Under the pieces are notes generated by a model, which worked only from the letters and a program-made list of their open reading frames with translations, did no database searches and was not told the DNA's origin. This document shows positions 36,469 to 47,100 of a stretch of DNA of 64,000 nucleotides, in pieces. Positions within the stretch are counted from its first letter, which is position 1, and every line of letters starts with the position of its first letter. The stretch lies in contig NZ_AP025018.1 of assembly GCF_019977735.1 (NCBI RefSeq), positions 6,700,580-6,764,579 on the forward strand, read 5' to 3'. The stretch is from Calothrix sp. PCC 7716. Lineage in GTDB: Bacteria > Cyanobacteriota > Cyanobacteriia > Cyanobacteriales > Nostocaceae. The position numbers and the translations under genes were made by a program.

Positions 36469-36504
36469 TTACGCAAATCACGTATAATGGTAGAAAAGTT
36501 AAAA

Positions 36505-36603
36505 GGCGCCATGTTCAATTACCAATTCGCAGTTCGCAGTTCGCAATTGAAATAATTTAATTGCGACTTGCGACTTGCGACTTGCGAATTGTTGTATGGC
36601 GCC
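36505..36603. mobile_element. 93-bp GGCGCC-bounded hairpin element
   Basis: GGCGCC at 36505-36510 and 36598-36603. Between them, heptamer repeats CGCAGTT on the left face GCGACTT repeats on the right, so the insert folds into a long imperfect hairpin (CAATTCGCA...TGCGAATTG). It has the same architecture as the 32602-32767 element but a different sequence. An ATG at its right edge (36596) is in frame with the next gene. Confidence 0.65.
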
Positions 36604-36628
36604 AATTGATAAAAATACTACCAGTATC

Positions 36629-38083
36629 ATGACACAAAACCAGGTTTTCCGCACTACTATTTCAAATCCACCATCTGTACCAGTTGTTTTGAACTACAAC
36701 TTTGATTACGATTGCTTCAAGAATTCCGACCTGAAAAATAGAGCCAAAAGCGCGCTCGGCAGTTTTTTTGGGTTTATAGGCGCCACCCTAGACGGGTTGT
36801 TACAGGTTGGTCGAATGCTCCGAAGACTATACAACGATTGTGTTGCATCCTTACCCAATGGAAAGAAGGTATTTGAGCAGTGGATTTCAAGCTCTGATTT
36901 CGGCGCCAGTCAGTATTTAGCAAAAAGTTCGATGGAAATTGCTGGCTGGTTCGACGGTTTACAACCAATTCGTCAAGAAAGCATTCGCTCAAAAGTACAA
37001 AAATGGAGTGTCAGTGCATTAGTTCAGTTAAGCAAAGTTGCTGATAAGTTTTTAGAAGAAGTAATAAACGGTGGTAAGAAAACTGCTGCACAAGTAAAGC
37101 AAGCGGTTCAAGCACTGGCGCCATCTATCAAAAAAGCTCCTCAATCGATGAAGGCGCCTGCAATTTCTATTGAACCTGTAGAATTGGCGCCAGGAGTAAG
37201 AATAGTAGTCAAGACCAACGATGCATACAATGGTTCTCTTGGGATAATAACAGGAAAAGATGGCGGTAATTTTTGGGTACTTTTAGACCACACTGCTGCA
37301 ACTGGTTCGGTAGCCAAGATGTTATTCAAACCTGAACAATTGGCGCCTGAACTACAAATAATCACACAAAAGTCAACATCTAAACGTTTGTTCACTGAGG
37401 AGGAAGTAGAGCAGGAAGTTAAAAAAAGGCTTGCTGCTTTTGAGCAGGAGAAAAAAGAAGAATTAATTGGAAAAACTGTTGAAGCGGAAGAAGCTGGAAA
37501 AAAAGCAGTTGGTGCCACAATTAAATCCTATCAACAGCGCTTACAGGTTTTAGAAGAAAACAAACAAGAATTACTTCAAAAACTTGATGCTCAAGATACT
37601 GAGTTAGCTTTTGTTAGTTCTCTTCAAGCTCGTAATCAGCAATTAGAGCAGCGTGTAGCAGACCTAGAGAAAGTTATAGATTCATCGAATAAGGGTAGTA
37701 AATTGGCGCCATTACCCAAAACAGATGAGGAAGTTAATCCTAATTTTGTTCTACTTTTACCAGTCTTAATGTCTGAGGTTAAAGATTTAAAGGGTGTAAT
37801 AGAAACTCAAAACCAAGAGTTAGTACAACTTAGAGCTATTAATACTGAGTTACAGAAAGAAATTCAATTCAGGCGCCAGTATGATGAAGTAAATACCGAT
37901 GTGGAAGAAATCATCAAAGAATTTGCGCGCGTTGGAGAGTCATTAGGTTGGAATGGTTGGAACCGTTATGGGTATCGTTCGGTTGATGGTACTTTGCATA
38001 AAGATGTTGATGCAATAAAGAGTTTTGTTGCTGACTTGAAGGAGGAGTATCAGGGGGCTAAGGAAATGGTGTTTCAAAACTGA
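36629..38083 (+). CDS. Coiled-coil protein with KOW-like domain, hypothetical
   Basis: From the ATG at 36629 the protein has about 484 residues; an in-frame ATG at 36596 at the edge of the hairpin element would add 11. I prefer 36629 because it lies outside the repeat. The N-terminal third is helical (SFFGFIGATLDGLLQVGRML). A KOW/SH3-like strand set follows (GVRIVVKTNDAYNGSLGIIT, then WVLLDH). After that comes a long coiled coil (RLQVLEENKQELLQKLDAQD onward) and a compact C-terminal part. Nine GGCGCC words lie in frame, often encoding Leu-Ala-Pro or Gly-Ala. Cyanobacterial relatives are uncharacterised. Confidence 0.7.
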   Translation: MTQNQVFRTTISNPPSVPVVLNYNFDYDCFKNSDLKNRAKSALGSFFGFIGATLDGLLQVGRMLRRLYNDCVASLPNGKKVFEQWISSSDFGASQYLAKSSMEIAGWFDGLQPIRQESIRSKVQKWSVSALVQLSKVADKFLEEVINGGKKTAAQVKQAVQALAPSIKKAPQSMKAPAISIEPVELAPGVRIVVKTNDAYNGSLGIITGKDGGNFWVLLDHTAATGSVAKMLFKPEQLAPELQIITQKSTSKRLFTEEEVEQEVKKRLAAFEQEKKEELIGKTVEAEEAGKKAVGATIKSYQQRLQVLEENKQELLQKLDAQDTELAFVSSLQARNQQLEQRVADLEKVIDSSNKGSKLAPLPKTDEEVNPNFVLLLPVLMSEVKDLKGVIETQNQELVQLRAINTELQKEIQFRRQYDEVNTDVEEIIKEFARVGESLGWNGWNRYGYRSVDGTLHKDVDAIKSFVADLKEEYQGAKEMVFQN

Positions 38084-38126
38084 CACGCGCAAAGTTTAAT
38101 ACGGCGCCTTGTAGAAAAACTAAAAC

Positions 38127-38459
38127 TTATCTTCCACCAGGACGTTGGTCAGCCGCGCGCCCACCGCACTTTCTACCTGCGGAATCGAGTTGATACGAAT
38201 GTTGACAATTTCCCTCACCATTTGATGAGGCGCCATTTCCTACAGTAGAAACAGAGGCGCCTGTTGATTGGGTGACAGATGTCACTTGTCCGCATAACCG
38301 CATCAAATCAAGTTTCATACTGTTTCGGGTAATCATGTAGCAATTGGGAGTTTCAGGACTTTTGATTACTGGATACCCGTATTTATCCTGTGCAAATGCG
38401 GGGCTAGAACAAGCAGTTAGAACAAGAAAACTGGCAAATGCTTTTCTAAAACAATGCAT
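38127..38459 (-). CDS. Small secreted or lipoprotein-like protein
   Basis: The most likely start is the internal ATG at 38459, which gives MHCFRKAFASFLVLTACSSP as a signal sequence. LTAC fits a lipobox, while AFAQ would fit ordinary cleavage, so anchoring is uncertain. The mature part has paired Cys and ends CQHSYQLDSAGRKCGGRAAD with a basic Gly-rich tail. Small cyanobacterial proteins with this ending are known to me only as hypothetical. Confidence 0.6.
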   Translation of the reverse strand: MHCFRKAFASFLVLTACSSPAFAQDKYGYPVIKSPETPNCYMITRNSMKLDLMRLCGQVTSVTQSTGASVSTVGNGASSNGEGNCQHSYQLDSAGRKCGGRAADQRPGGR

Positions 38460-38712
38460 ATTTAAATTGGTTATATTTTCTTCTGTTCTAGCTTTGATAA
38501 TCTTTCCTACACAAGACAACGAACCATATCTTTATCGAACTATGCTCATAAATTAATCATATTTTTACACTGGCACCAAAAATTAATATATATATCAATT
38601 AACTAGCTAGCTGCTACATGACTGTTAATCAACGATTCCAGGGCACCTAAAAGCCCGTGTATTCCAGGACGCTTAAATTTTTATAGTTACTTTGTATTAA
38701 TCATGTGTTAAA

Positions 38713-38762
38713 GGCGCCAACAGCCATAAATGCTTGAGTATCTAGATATTGTTTTCGGCACC
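38713..38762. repeat. GGCGCC/GGCACC-bounded mini-repeat
   Basis: ATAAATGCTTGAGTATCTAG sits between GGCGCC and GGCACC. It is a member of the family described at 26368. Confidence 0.55.
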
Positions 38763-38923
38763 TTTATTCCAAGATATGTATTACTACAAAAGTACTACTA
38801 TATTTTGGATACGGGATTTCTCGCATTTCTTCGAGTGTTCGTCAGATGAAAAAAAGCAAATCAACCTAATTCTTTCACAGAAAGGAACTCATTATTTTTC
38901 ATGCGTTACGTTGTTCATATTTA

Positions 38924-38968
38924 TTAGGGTGCGTTCCGCAACAAAAAATGCCTATAAGCGCACCCTAA
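38924..38968. repeat. Inverted repeat with TTAGGGTGCG arms, second copy
   Basis: TTAGGGTGCG at 38924-38933 pairs with CGCACCCTAA at 38959-38968 around a 25-nt loop. It shares the arms of the element at 1693-1740. Confidence 0.7.
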
Positions 38969-39055
38969 GTAATTTATACTTATGAAACAGAAGTATTATT
39001 CGCTTGGACGAAGCGGCACCTGTAGTGTTTCAGAATATTAACTAGCTTTATTATT

Positions 39056-40435
39056 CTAAAAATTTATGATTTCTTCAAGCGTTTCTATATAGCAATTGTA
39101 AGTATCTTTACTGAAACAAACAAAAATAACTTTTTCTGGAAATCTATGTTTTTCAAGAAATGTTTTAACTTCACGTACCGCGATTCTAGTTGCCAACTGA
39201 ATTGAAAAACCAAAGGTTCCAGTACTAATCGATGGAAAAGCAATTGTTTTTATGGAATACTCTTGCGCCAGTGATAAACAGTTAATATAACACTGGCTTA
39301 AGATTTGACCCTCTTTATTATTGCCTCCTTGCCAGAAAGGACCAACAGTATGAATTATCCAGCGCGAATCAAGGTTGTAAGCGCTGGTAATTTGAGCCTG
39401 TCCTCTGTCCCAAAAACTTAAACGTTTACACTCCTCTTTAAGTCGAGGACCTGCGGCTTTATGAATCGCATAATCGACACCACCGCCACCTGAAAATTGT
39501 ATATCAGTTGGATTAACTATTGCTTGTACTTTTTGTTTTGTAATGTCACCTTCAATAACTTCAATTCTATTTTTTAAATAACTTGTCTGACTTATTTGAA
39601 TTTTTGTTAAATATATATTATTCAGAGATGAAATAACTTCAGTACATGATTGATAGCGTTGGCGAAAATCATAGCGTATCATTTTATCTAAAATGTCGTA
39701 CAATTGAGAGTCTGCTTCTGTACAGAAACCTCTCCAAGCGATTTCACTGCTATTTGAATCTACTGGTAACTTAGTAGGATGTAAACCTGTCAGAACTTGT
39801 AAACCTATTATTCCTACAGCATAAATATCACTGCAAAAGCGAGGGTTTCCTACTAACTGCTCAGGTGGCATGTATCCATGTGAACCAATTGCAACTGTTA
39901 CACCTGATTGACTTTGAAGAGAAAGAAATTGAGTATTAACTTGTTTAACTGCCCCAAAATCAATCATCACAAGCTTTCTATCTTGTTGACGACGTATTAA
40001 ATTAGCTGGTTTAATATCACGATGTATAACATTTTGCTGATGAACAAATACTAATATTTCTAAAATCTCTTTCAAAAGACAAATAACTTCTTGAACGCTT
40101 AATTTACAACCTGGTTGTATTTCTTTACTAAGTTCAACTCCTTGTATAAACTCTTGCACTAAATAAAAGTCTTCATTTTCTTCGATGTGAGCAAAAAGTC
40201 TAGGTATTTGTTCATGATTGCCAAGTTTATACAAAACTTCTGCTTCTGTATTGAACAAACGTCTAGCTATTTGCAAATTAGTTTCACTAATTATTTTGTT
40301 AGTATTTAACTGCTTTACTACACATTCAGGATTATTTGGTAAATGTGTATCAATAGCAATATAGGTTTTCCCAAACCCACCTTCACCTAAAAGTTTGACA
40401 ATCTGGTAACGTCCAGCTAAAATTTTTCCTTCCAT
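39056..40435 (-). CDS. Serine/threonine protein kinase fused to a macro domain
   Basis: Residues ~10-270 form a Hanks-type kinase: the Gly loop LLGEGGFGKTY (16-25), Lys41 in CVVKQLN, HRDIKPAN near 138-145, MIDFGAVK near 157, and PEQL in the activation segment. Residues ~290-459 form a macro domain: IEVIEGDITKQKVQAIVNPT, FSGGGGVDYAIHKAAGP, WIIHTVGPFW and FPSISTGTFGF. Macro domains bind or cleave ADP-ribose and O-acetyl-ADP-ribose. There is no transmembrane segment, so the kinase is cytosolic. The fusion joins phosphorylation with ADP-ribose signalling. It stands alone in a GGCGCC-free stretch. Confidence 0.88.
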   Translation of the reverse strand: MEGKILAGRYQIVKLLGEGGFGKTYIAIDTHLPNNPECVVKQLNTNKIISETNLQIARRLFNTEAEVLYKLGNHEQIPRLFAHIEENEDFYLVQEFIQGVELSKEIQPGCKLSVQEVICLLKEILEILVFVHQQNVIHRDIKPANLIRRQQDRKLVMIDFGAVKQVNTQFLSLQSQSGVTVAIGSHGYMPPEQLVGNPRFCSDIYAVGIIGLQVLTGLHPTKLPVDSNSSEIAWRGFCTEADSQLYDILDKMIRYDFRQRYQSCTEVISSLNNIYLTKIQISQTSYLKNRIEVIEGDITKQKVQAIVNPTDIQFSGGGGVDYAIHKAAGPRLKEECKRLSFWDRGQAQITSAYNLDSRWIIHTVGPFWQGGNNKEGQILSQCYINCLSLAQEYSIKTIAFPSISTGTFGFSIQLATRIAVREVKTFLEKHRFPEKVIFVCFSKDTYNCYIETLEEIINF

Positions 40436-40644
40436 TCGCTTCTTCCATTATTGTTTACTTTTATCTACTGTTTTGTAAAGATTGGTAATAGCGGTTGTTT
40501 TCAGTTTAACGTGAATTGATGGGTCAATATTATCTTTTAAAAAAGCGCCGATATTAATTAATACATCAGTACTTAAATATCTACACTCAACATACGTCAT
40601 CTTCAATTCGCGAATTGTTAAAGACGCCTACAATTAATACTCAA

Positions 40645-41263
40645 TTACTTAGATAAAAGTTTACATTTTGATAGATAAAAAGCACTACAAGCAGTAATTA
40701 CCAATGTCGCGAATGTAAACGAATGTTCAGGTACAGGCGCCGACGCGCGTCAATGGTGTTAGGAGGTACGCACGTTGTTGACCATTGATTGTGCCAGAAC
40801 CCACAATCTGCCCGCGATTGTTGATAGCTGTTGCATTTGTAAGTTCCCAACCTGAATCTTTAAGTATTAAATTTGATGGTCACGCTTGTACACCATTTTC
40901 CTAAAAATAAGCACGGAACCCTTTTACTGTACATGCTCCGCCTACTATTTGACCATTATTGTTGATGTCACTGGCGCCGCCACTGCCACCAAATGTACCA
41001 AGGTCAATTGTTACACCGTTATCCCAAAGAACTTCTGCACTAGCTACACCAGGTACAGGCGAACTAACTATTTGACCTTTATCGCTGATAGCATTGGCGC
41101 CTGTAGGAAAGTTTGTTATGTTGCCGTTGTTCCATAAAAAGCTACCGTCATTCCCACTTATATAACCTACTACTTGCCCTAAGTTATTAATATCACTGGC
41201 GCCGCTAAAACCACCATTACTATAGTAGATATCTTGCTTTTGGGTAATTGGGATGATGTCCAA
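40645..41263 (-). pseudogene. HAF-repeat, PEP-CTERM-type protein remnant
   Basis: The reading frame from 41263 encodes HAF-type repeats (GASDINNLGQVVGYISGNDG, then ASDINNNGQIVGGACTVKG). It hits an in-frame TAG after FRAYF, continues as ENGVQA, meets a TGA, and then resumes as INNRGQIVGSGTINGQQRAY. One frame further on, the DNA reads PVPEHSFTFATLVITACS and a basic end, like a PEP-CTERM sorting tail. Two stops and a frameshift mark it as decayed. No signal peptide remains at the 5' side, where the frame is closed by a stop just upstream. It was probably an exported repeat protein. Confidence 0.75.
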
Positions 41264-41881
41264 GTAGAGTTGGGATTGAAAAAGCGCGAAAAAGTTTACC
41301 GTTTTGATAAAGAACTCGATTCGATAACAGCAATGTTAAATTACTCTATCCCACAGCTATTATTTCAAAAACCTCAAGGCTTTTTTAAGTCCAATAATCA
41401 GAAAAAAATCAAGAGAAAGAAAAAATAGGCGCCACTTACTTTGTTCTCGCTCAATTAAAAGCTTATATGTACTACGGGGTATAATAAATATGAAGTGCGC
41501 TTAGGCAACGCTCGTAGCGCTCCAATATCACGCGCTCAAGTTATCGAAGTTAAATGGCGCCATTTTTTATGGACACTCATTTGAGGGTGCCAACACACAA
41601 CGCTCCTAACGGTTCTTACTTGCTTACGGGAGCGCCAATACTTACAAATCTTTAAGTGCAGTAAAGGAAAATTAAACTACTGTTCGGGATAAAGCTATTT
41701 GTTATAGTTAATTTTTACTATATATGATTGTGGCGCCTCGAATTACTATAATATTCCTGATTACATTGACAAAAAACAGGCGCCACCTAAAGTAAAAAAT
41801 TATTGCCATAACGTAAATATCCTCTATACAATAAAGAAATTCCGTGACTATTCTAAATAATTTCGTAACCGAACTGTCAAA
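41264..41881. other. Intergenic region
   Basis: A plus-strand open frame (41234-41428) reads ELGLKKREKVYRFDKELDSI and ends in a Lys-rich tail. It overlaps the pseudogene's 5' end and could be a gene fragment, but I cannot assign it. GGCGCC at 41429, 41557, 41733 and 41781. Confidence 0.4.
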
Positions 41882-42414
41882 ATGGCGAAAAAGAAAATAA
41901 CGAAGTCCTCTGAACCCAAGGCATCAGCTAAAAAAGTTAAACAAAGCGAACCCTCCCCAAGTGAGGCGCCATCTCAGGAAGTAAAAGCAGCTAAACCCGA
42001 AGTTGAAGAGGCGCCTGCTAAAAAAGCTAAACAAATTGAGGTGTTAGAAGGTAAGGCATTAGTTGATAAAGTCAAAGAAATGCCCAACAGCAGTAAAGAA
42101 GAAAAAGCTAAAGCCTGTGGATATTACAGCGTCACCAAAGACGGCGTAGAGCGAGTTAGCATAATGAAATTTCTCAACGCTCTACTTGATGCACAAGAGA
42201 TATCATTTGATACCCCCTCGGATAACAAAGTCGCGGACGTAGTGCTAGCTACCGAATTGCAGTGCAGTCTAACGGCAATTTGCTAATAGGTTCTGCTTAT
42301 ACAAAACAATTAGGATTAAAGGCAGGGGATGAATTTTCCCTTAATATAGGTAGAAAGCACATCAAGTTGATAGCAATTTCATCAGAAGAAAATCAAGACG
42401 AAATCGCTGCTTAA
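41882..42414 (+). pseudogene. CyAbrB-type regulator with a frameshift
   Basis: The first frame (41882-42286) has a long Lys/Ala/Glu-rich tail-like N-terminus, then ALVDKVKEMPNSSKEEKAKA and MKFLNALLDAQEISF, the start of cyanobacterial AbrB proteins. After about 42230 the homology moves to another frame: RGRSASYRIAVQSNGNLLIG, then SAYTKQLGLKAGDEFSLNIG and RKHIKLIAI, ending at 42414. That is the DNA-binding AbrB-like end. A single missing base near 42229-42233 explains both. CyAbrB proteins regulate carbon and nitrogen genes. Without the second half it cannot bind DNA normally; a sequencing error is the alternative. Confidence 0.8.
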
Positions 42415-42553
42415 CAACAAATGTAAATCAATGATTCCGGTGCCTGTTGCAATCTTCGTATAGTGGCGCCAATCATTAATATATAGTTACATGTTGATGT
42501 ATGTGATTACAGACGCTGAAAAATTTTAACTTTTGTAAAGATTCAAAAGTTCA

Positions 42554-42608
42554 GGCGCCCATGCTCATAAATATCCAAGTATCTAGGTACTTAGAGATTA
42601 TAGGCACC
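42554..42608. repeat. GGCGCC/GGCACC-bounded mini-repeat
   Basis: CATAAATATCCAAGTATCTA then GGTACTTAG between GGCGCC and GGCACC. It has the family layout of 26368 and 63415. Confidence 0.65.
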
Positions 42609-42624
42609 TCTCCTAAATCCGCTT

Positions 42625-43255
42625 TTAACTATTGCTTAAATACACTGCCCCTTCACGAGCAGCCTCCGCATAAAACAGCGCACGGTCTCGACTAATTATT
42701 TCAACACCTGGATGTTCTCTCAACCAATCTGCTAAAGTTGATGATTTACGGTCAGGTAATAAATCAATTGGTCGGCGCCGTTCTAAATCTACTAGCAACG
42801 TGCCGTAGCGATGCCCTTTTTGAAATGCCCAATCATTAACTCCCAGAACGCTCCTGAGTAGGATTGTTTGGTAATGAAGTCCGTCTAATTCGACGTAGTA
42901 ATGTCTCTGGACTAATTGACATTCCGCGCGCGAGTAGAAAGGAAACTTCCTGCTTGCCCACCTAACATAAACGCAATTAAACAGAACGTATCATTTAGCC
43001 TAACTGTTTGTCGAGCATAAGTATCAACTACGCTCCTGAATACGCTCGCAGAAAATTCTTTGTTTACAGTCCTCTTGTAAACAAAAAAGCTTGCGAGTTG
43101 ATAACTGTATTCGCACAGTCTTCCCTTGCGCTCGGTAAGTCTGCCACCGCAGCGCTGATAACGGCTATGTACACGCTTTGAAGCTTTATGACAACGAGGG
43201 CATAGAGGTTGGGTTTGAGTTGTTTTAACAATCAGTGTAATGAAACCATATAAGC
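42625..43255 (-). pseudogene. ISL3-family transposase remnant
   Basis: Reading leftward from 43255, an ISL3 transposase start is visible in pieces. A zinc-ribbon PLCPRCHKASKRVHSRYQRC comes first, then [18 protein letters not shown], then in another frame [20 protein letters not shown]. After a further shift come [20 protein letters not shown] and [17 protein letters not shown], ending [20 protein letters not shown]. The rest, with the last catalytic acid, is gone. At least two frameshifts and a 3' truncation make it inactive. I see no intact terminal inverted repeats. Confidence 0.8.
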
Positions 43256-43480
43256 GAAGTAATTTTTTCTAGTACTAATACACTATACTTATTTAGTACA
43301 CTTGTTCTTCCCATACTATCTTTATAGCCAATAATAAAGAAGCTCCCCCTCGATTATTAGTTAGGGATAACCTCACATAACATTGCTAATTCCAGCCTAT
43401 TACTTGGCATTTAAGTTTAAAGTTACACGAATCTTGTCCCACAAAATGGACGCATCACCAACTTCTATATCCCTTTTTCT

Positions 43481-43501
43481 TCTGCCCTCTGCCCTCTGCC
43501 C
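43481..43501. repeat. Heptamer tandem repeat (STRR-like)
   Basis: TCTGCCC repeated three times exactly, followed by a partial fourth unit (TCAGC). Short tandemly repeated heptamers are typical of heterocystous cyanobacteria. Confidence 0.7.
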
Positions 43502-43714
43502 TCAGCATAGATGCCAAAAACCAATGCCAGAGCTATCACCAAAAGTGAGCGAGAACCTGAAATTTTTCGCTCTTCTGATTTGTTACGAGTAAAAATCAAC
43601 AATTTAATTCCTTGCTTAATTGATAGACACGATAGCGGCCGCGCGCTAACAGTAAATTTGTACTGCAAAATAAGTACTCATCTAGCTTGTCCTTCAACGG
43701 ATAAAACATAGATA

Positions 43715-43748
43715 GCAGTAGGTAACTTGGTAACTTATTGCCTACTGC
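43715..43748. repeat. Hairpin GCAGTAGG/CCTACTGC
   Basis: The eight-base stem extends over two or three further pairs with one mismatch; the loop is about 14 nt. No T-run follows. Confidence 0.5.
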
Positions 43749-44124
43749 GCTGTTCATCTTTGAAAATTGCCTCAATTGCTACTTTAGCTTGATCAATTTG
43801 ATTTTGGGCGAAGGGTGAAATGCAAAATAGTAAAAAATTAGAACAGTAAGTATACTTTGCACTAAAATCAATATTTAATATCATGTTTGGCAAATCAACA
43901 GCAGGTTGAGACTTAAATTTATAAATCAAAAGTAATTTAATGTTTCAATCATGGTACTTAAGGCTTTGGCTGTAATTCGTTTCCCAAACATCATAACCAA
44001 TAACTTGCTTCCAGCTTCAAGGTATAGTAACTACTCCAGAGTGCTTTTGTACTAGTCAGGCAGCATAATATTAAATTTTATCTAAATAAATTTAATTACC
44101 CACGTATTACTTTGTGTAACATTA

Positions 44125-47100
44125 ATGAAACTGGTGCTTGGTAAAAAAATTATCACATATATAAAAATTATGCATAACTTGAGGGATACAAACGCTTTTA
44201 CCAAACTGGCGAGTGCAGTTGTAATATGCATAGGCTGCATCGCTTTGTTTGGTTGGGCAACTAATATTGATATTTTTAAAAGTATAATCCCCGGCGCCGT
44301 TACAATGAAAGCAAACACAGCCATTTGCTTTTTATTGTCAGGGGTAACGCTGTGGTTAGAAGCAGCGATAAGGCAAAGTAATAGTAATAGGCTTCGTAAT
44401 TTAGTTTTGCGCTCTTGCATATTGATAACTATTATCATTGCGCTATTAACGCTCAGTCAATACCTCTTTGGGTGGAATTTAGGTATGGATGAGTTATTGT
44501 TTCGTGACTTTCCATTATCAAGTGCAACATCACACCCAGGTAGAATGGCTGTTAATACTGCGATTAATTTTTTATTAATCAGCGCCGCACAATGGTTGAA
44601 AATAGGGGACAATACAAATTGCAACAGGCGACATGTCTCGTTTTTACAACAAATTCTTACACTCATTGCTCTTTTTATCTCGTTTCAAGCATTAATAGGG
44701 TATATCTATGGTGTAAGGGTTTTCTACCAGTTCAGCGTTTATACTACTTCTATGGCAGTATCTACAGCGCTTGCTTTCAACGTCTTATGTTGCGGACTTT
44801 TATTTAATAATCGCTATCACGGGTTGATGGCAACCGTTAGCACTGAACTTAATGGTGGTGTCGCTGCGCGTCGATTAATACCAACTGCTGTATTGCTACC
44901 TTTAGTATTAGGTTGGGTAGTTATTCAAGGCGAAAAAGCAAATCATTATAATTCCGCTTTTGGTACGTCGTTGATGGTGATTTCGTTAATCGTGATATAT
45001 TTATTTACGATTTGGCGAAATGCTACTTACCTAAATAAATTAGATAAAAAACGCAAAGCGATAGAAAGCGAGTTGCGCCAGAATTTAGCTGTTCTCAACG
45101 CGATTAATCAAAATACCCCGAATTTAATTTACGTCAAAGACCGTGATAGCAACTTCTTAATGGCTAACGCTGCGACACTTTCTGTAATAGGCAAGTCGGA
45201 AGCAGATATTTTAGGTAGAAGCGAAACTAGTTTTCTGCCATTTGATCAAGCTGTATTGGTGCTAGCAAATGACCGTTTAGTTATCGAAAGTGGCGATGTT
45301 CATGTATTTGAAAATACAGTACAAGTTACCGAAGTAACTCGCACTTTTCTAACTACAAAGTCACCTTATTACGATTTAGACAATAATATTATTGGGTTAA
45401 TAGGAATTTCTGTTGATATAACGAACCGTAAGGAAATGGAAAACCAATTGCGGCAGAGTTTAGCTATTCTTAATGCAATTAACCAAACAACACCGACTTT
45501 TCTTTACGCAAAAGACCGTGATGGCAAATTCTTGATGGCAAACCCCGCGACACTAGAAGCGATAGGTTTAGGAGAAACAGAAGTTATCGGAAAATCAGAC
45601 TTAGAGTTTCTCAGAGCGCGCTCGGAAGCTTTGATGATAATGGAAAATGACCGTTTAGTGATGGAAAGTGGTAGTGTTCAGATACTCGAAGAAACAGTAT
45701 TGTTTCCAAAAGGAACTCGTACTTATATTTCCTCAAAATCACCTTACTATGATGATAACGGTAACATTATTGGGCTAATAGGTGTTTCAACTGACATTAC
45801 TGAGCGTAAACAAATCGAAACTGAACGCGACAAGTTTTTCAATGTATCCCTAGATTTACTTTGTATAGCTGATTTTGATGGTTACTTTAAACGTATAAAC
45901 CCTGCTTTTGTAAATACGCTTGGTTACAGCGAAGAAGAGTTACTTTCTACACCGTTTATTAATTTAGTTCATAGAGACGATGTTGCAGCAACTGAGCGCG
46001 AATTTTATAAGTTAAAATCAGGCGCCAAAACACTTCAATTTGAGAACCGCTATCGCTGCAAGAATAGTGAGTACAGGTGGTTAATGTGGAACGTAGCTTC
46101 TGATGTGGAAAGTGGTTTAATGTATGCTGTCGCCCACGATATCACCGAAAGAAAGCAAACAGAAGAAGCCCTGCGGCAAAGCGAAGAAAGATTGCGCTTA
46201 TTCGCGGAATCTGATGTAATTGGGATGTTGTACGGTGATGTTAACGGTGGTATCTTGCAAGCCAACGATGCCTTTTTAGAGATTATTGGTTATACTCGCT
46301 CTGATTTAGAAGCAGGGCGTATAAGTTGGGTTGAGATTACCCCACCTGAATATTTACCCTTAGACCAAGCGGGGATTGCCGAAGCTCGCGCGCGTGGTAG
46401 CTGTACACCTTACGAAAAACAATACATTCGCAAAGACGCAACTCGCGTTGATGTATTAATAGGCTATATTCTTCACGGTGAAAACCGCAGTCAATCCGTA
46501 GTCTTTATATTAGATATTACTAATAGAAAGCGAGCGGAGGCGGAAATTCGGCGCCTGAACGAAACTCTGGAAGAACGGGTTCGACAGCGCACTGCTCAAC
46601 TCGAAGCGGCCAATAAAGAATTAGAATCGTTTTCTTACACAGTCTCTCACGACTTGCGGGCACCTTTGCGCCACATCGCTGGGTTTGTGGACTTATTAAA
46701 AAGACGCATAGAAAAACAAGAAAGCGATGATACGATCAAGCGCTACTTTAACACCATTAACGAGGCTATTGGGCAGGCGGGTACACTGATTGATGAGTTG
46801 CTGGCCTTTTCCCGTATGGGACGGGCTGAAATGCGCTACATGACCCTGGATATGAACTTACTGGTGGAAGAAGTTAAACAGGATTGTCAGGATATCATCA
46901 ACAATCGCTCCTGTATATGGCAGATAGAATATCTTCCCCAAGTGCAAGGCGACCCGTCAATGCTGCGTCTGGTGGTGCGGAATTTAGTTGAAAACGCTCT
47001 TAAATACAGCAAAACCCGTGAAGTAGCAGAAATTACAATTGGCACTATTGAGAGAATTGAAGACAAGCAAGAGGCTCAAGCAAATCAGGAATGCCAAACA

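Larger units (their letters stand above)
38520..39055. other. Intergenic region with repeats
   Basis: Contains a GGCGCC mini-repeat (38713-38762) and a TTAGGGTGCG inverted repeat (38924-38968). A 78-codon frame across both has no product signature, and I reject it. Confidence 0.55.
43256..44124. other. Intergenic region with a heptamer tandem repeat and a hairpin
   Basis: About 870 bp with only open frames of poor quality on both strands. Three tandem TCTGCCC heptamers lie at 43481-43501, like cyanobacterial STRR repeats, and a hairpin lies at 43715-43748. No GGCGCC. Confidence 0.5.

Noticed and set aside
38749-38985. 78-codon plus-strand frame
   Set aside because: Crosses a mini-repeat and an inverted repeat; no start signal or domain.
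43465-43711. Overlapping frames on both strands across the TCTGCCC repeat
   Set aside because: Both frames translate the heptamer repeat and have random composition outside it.
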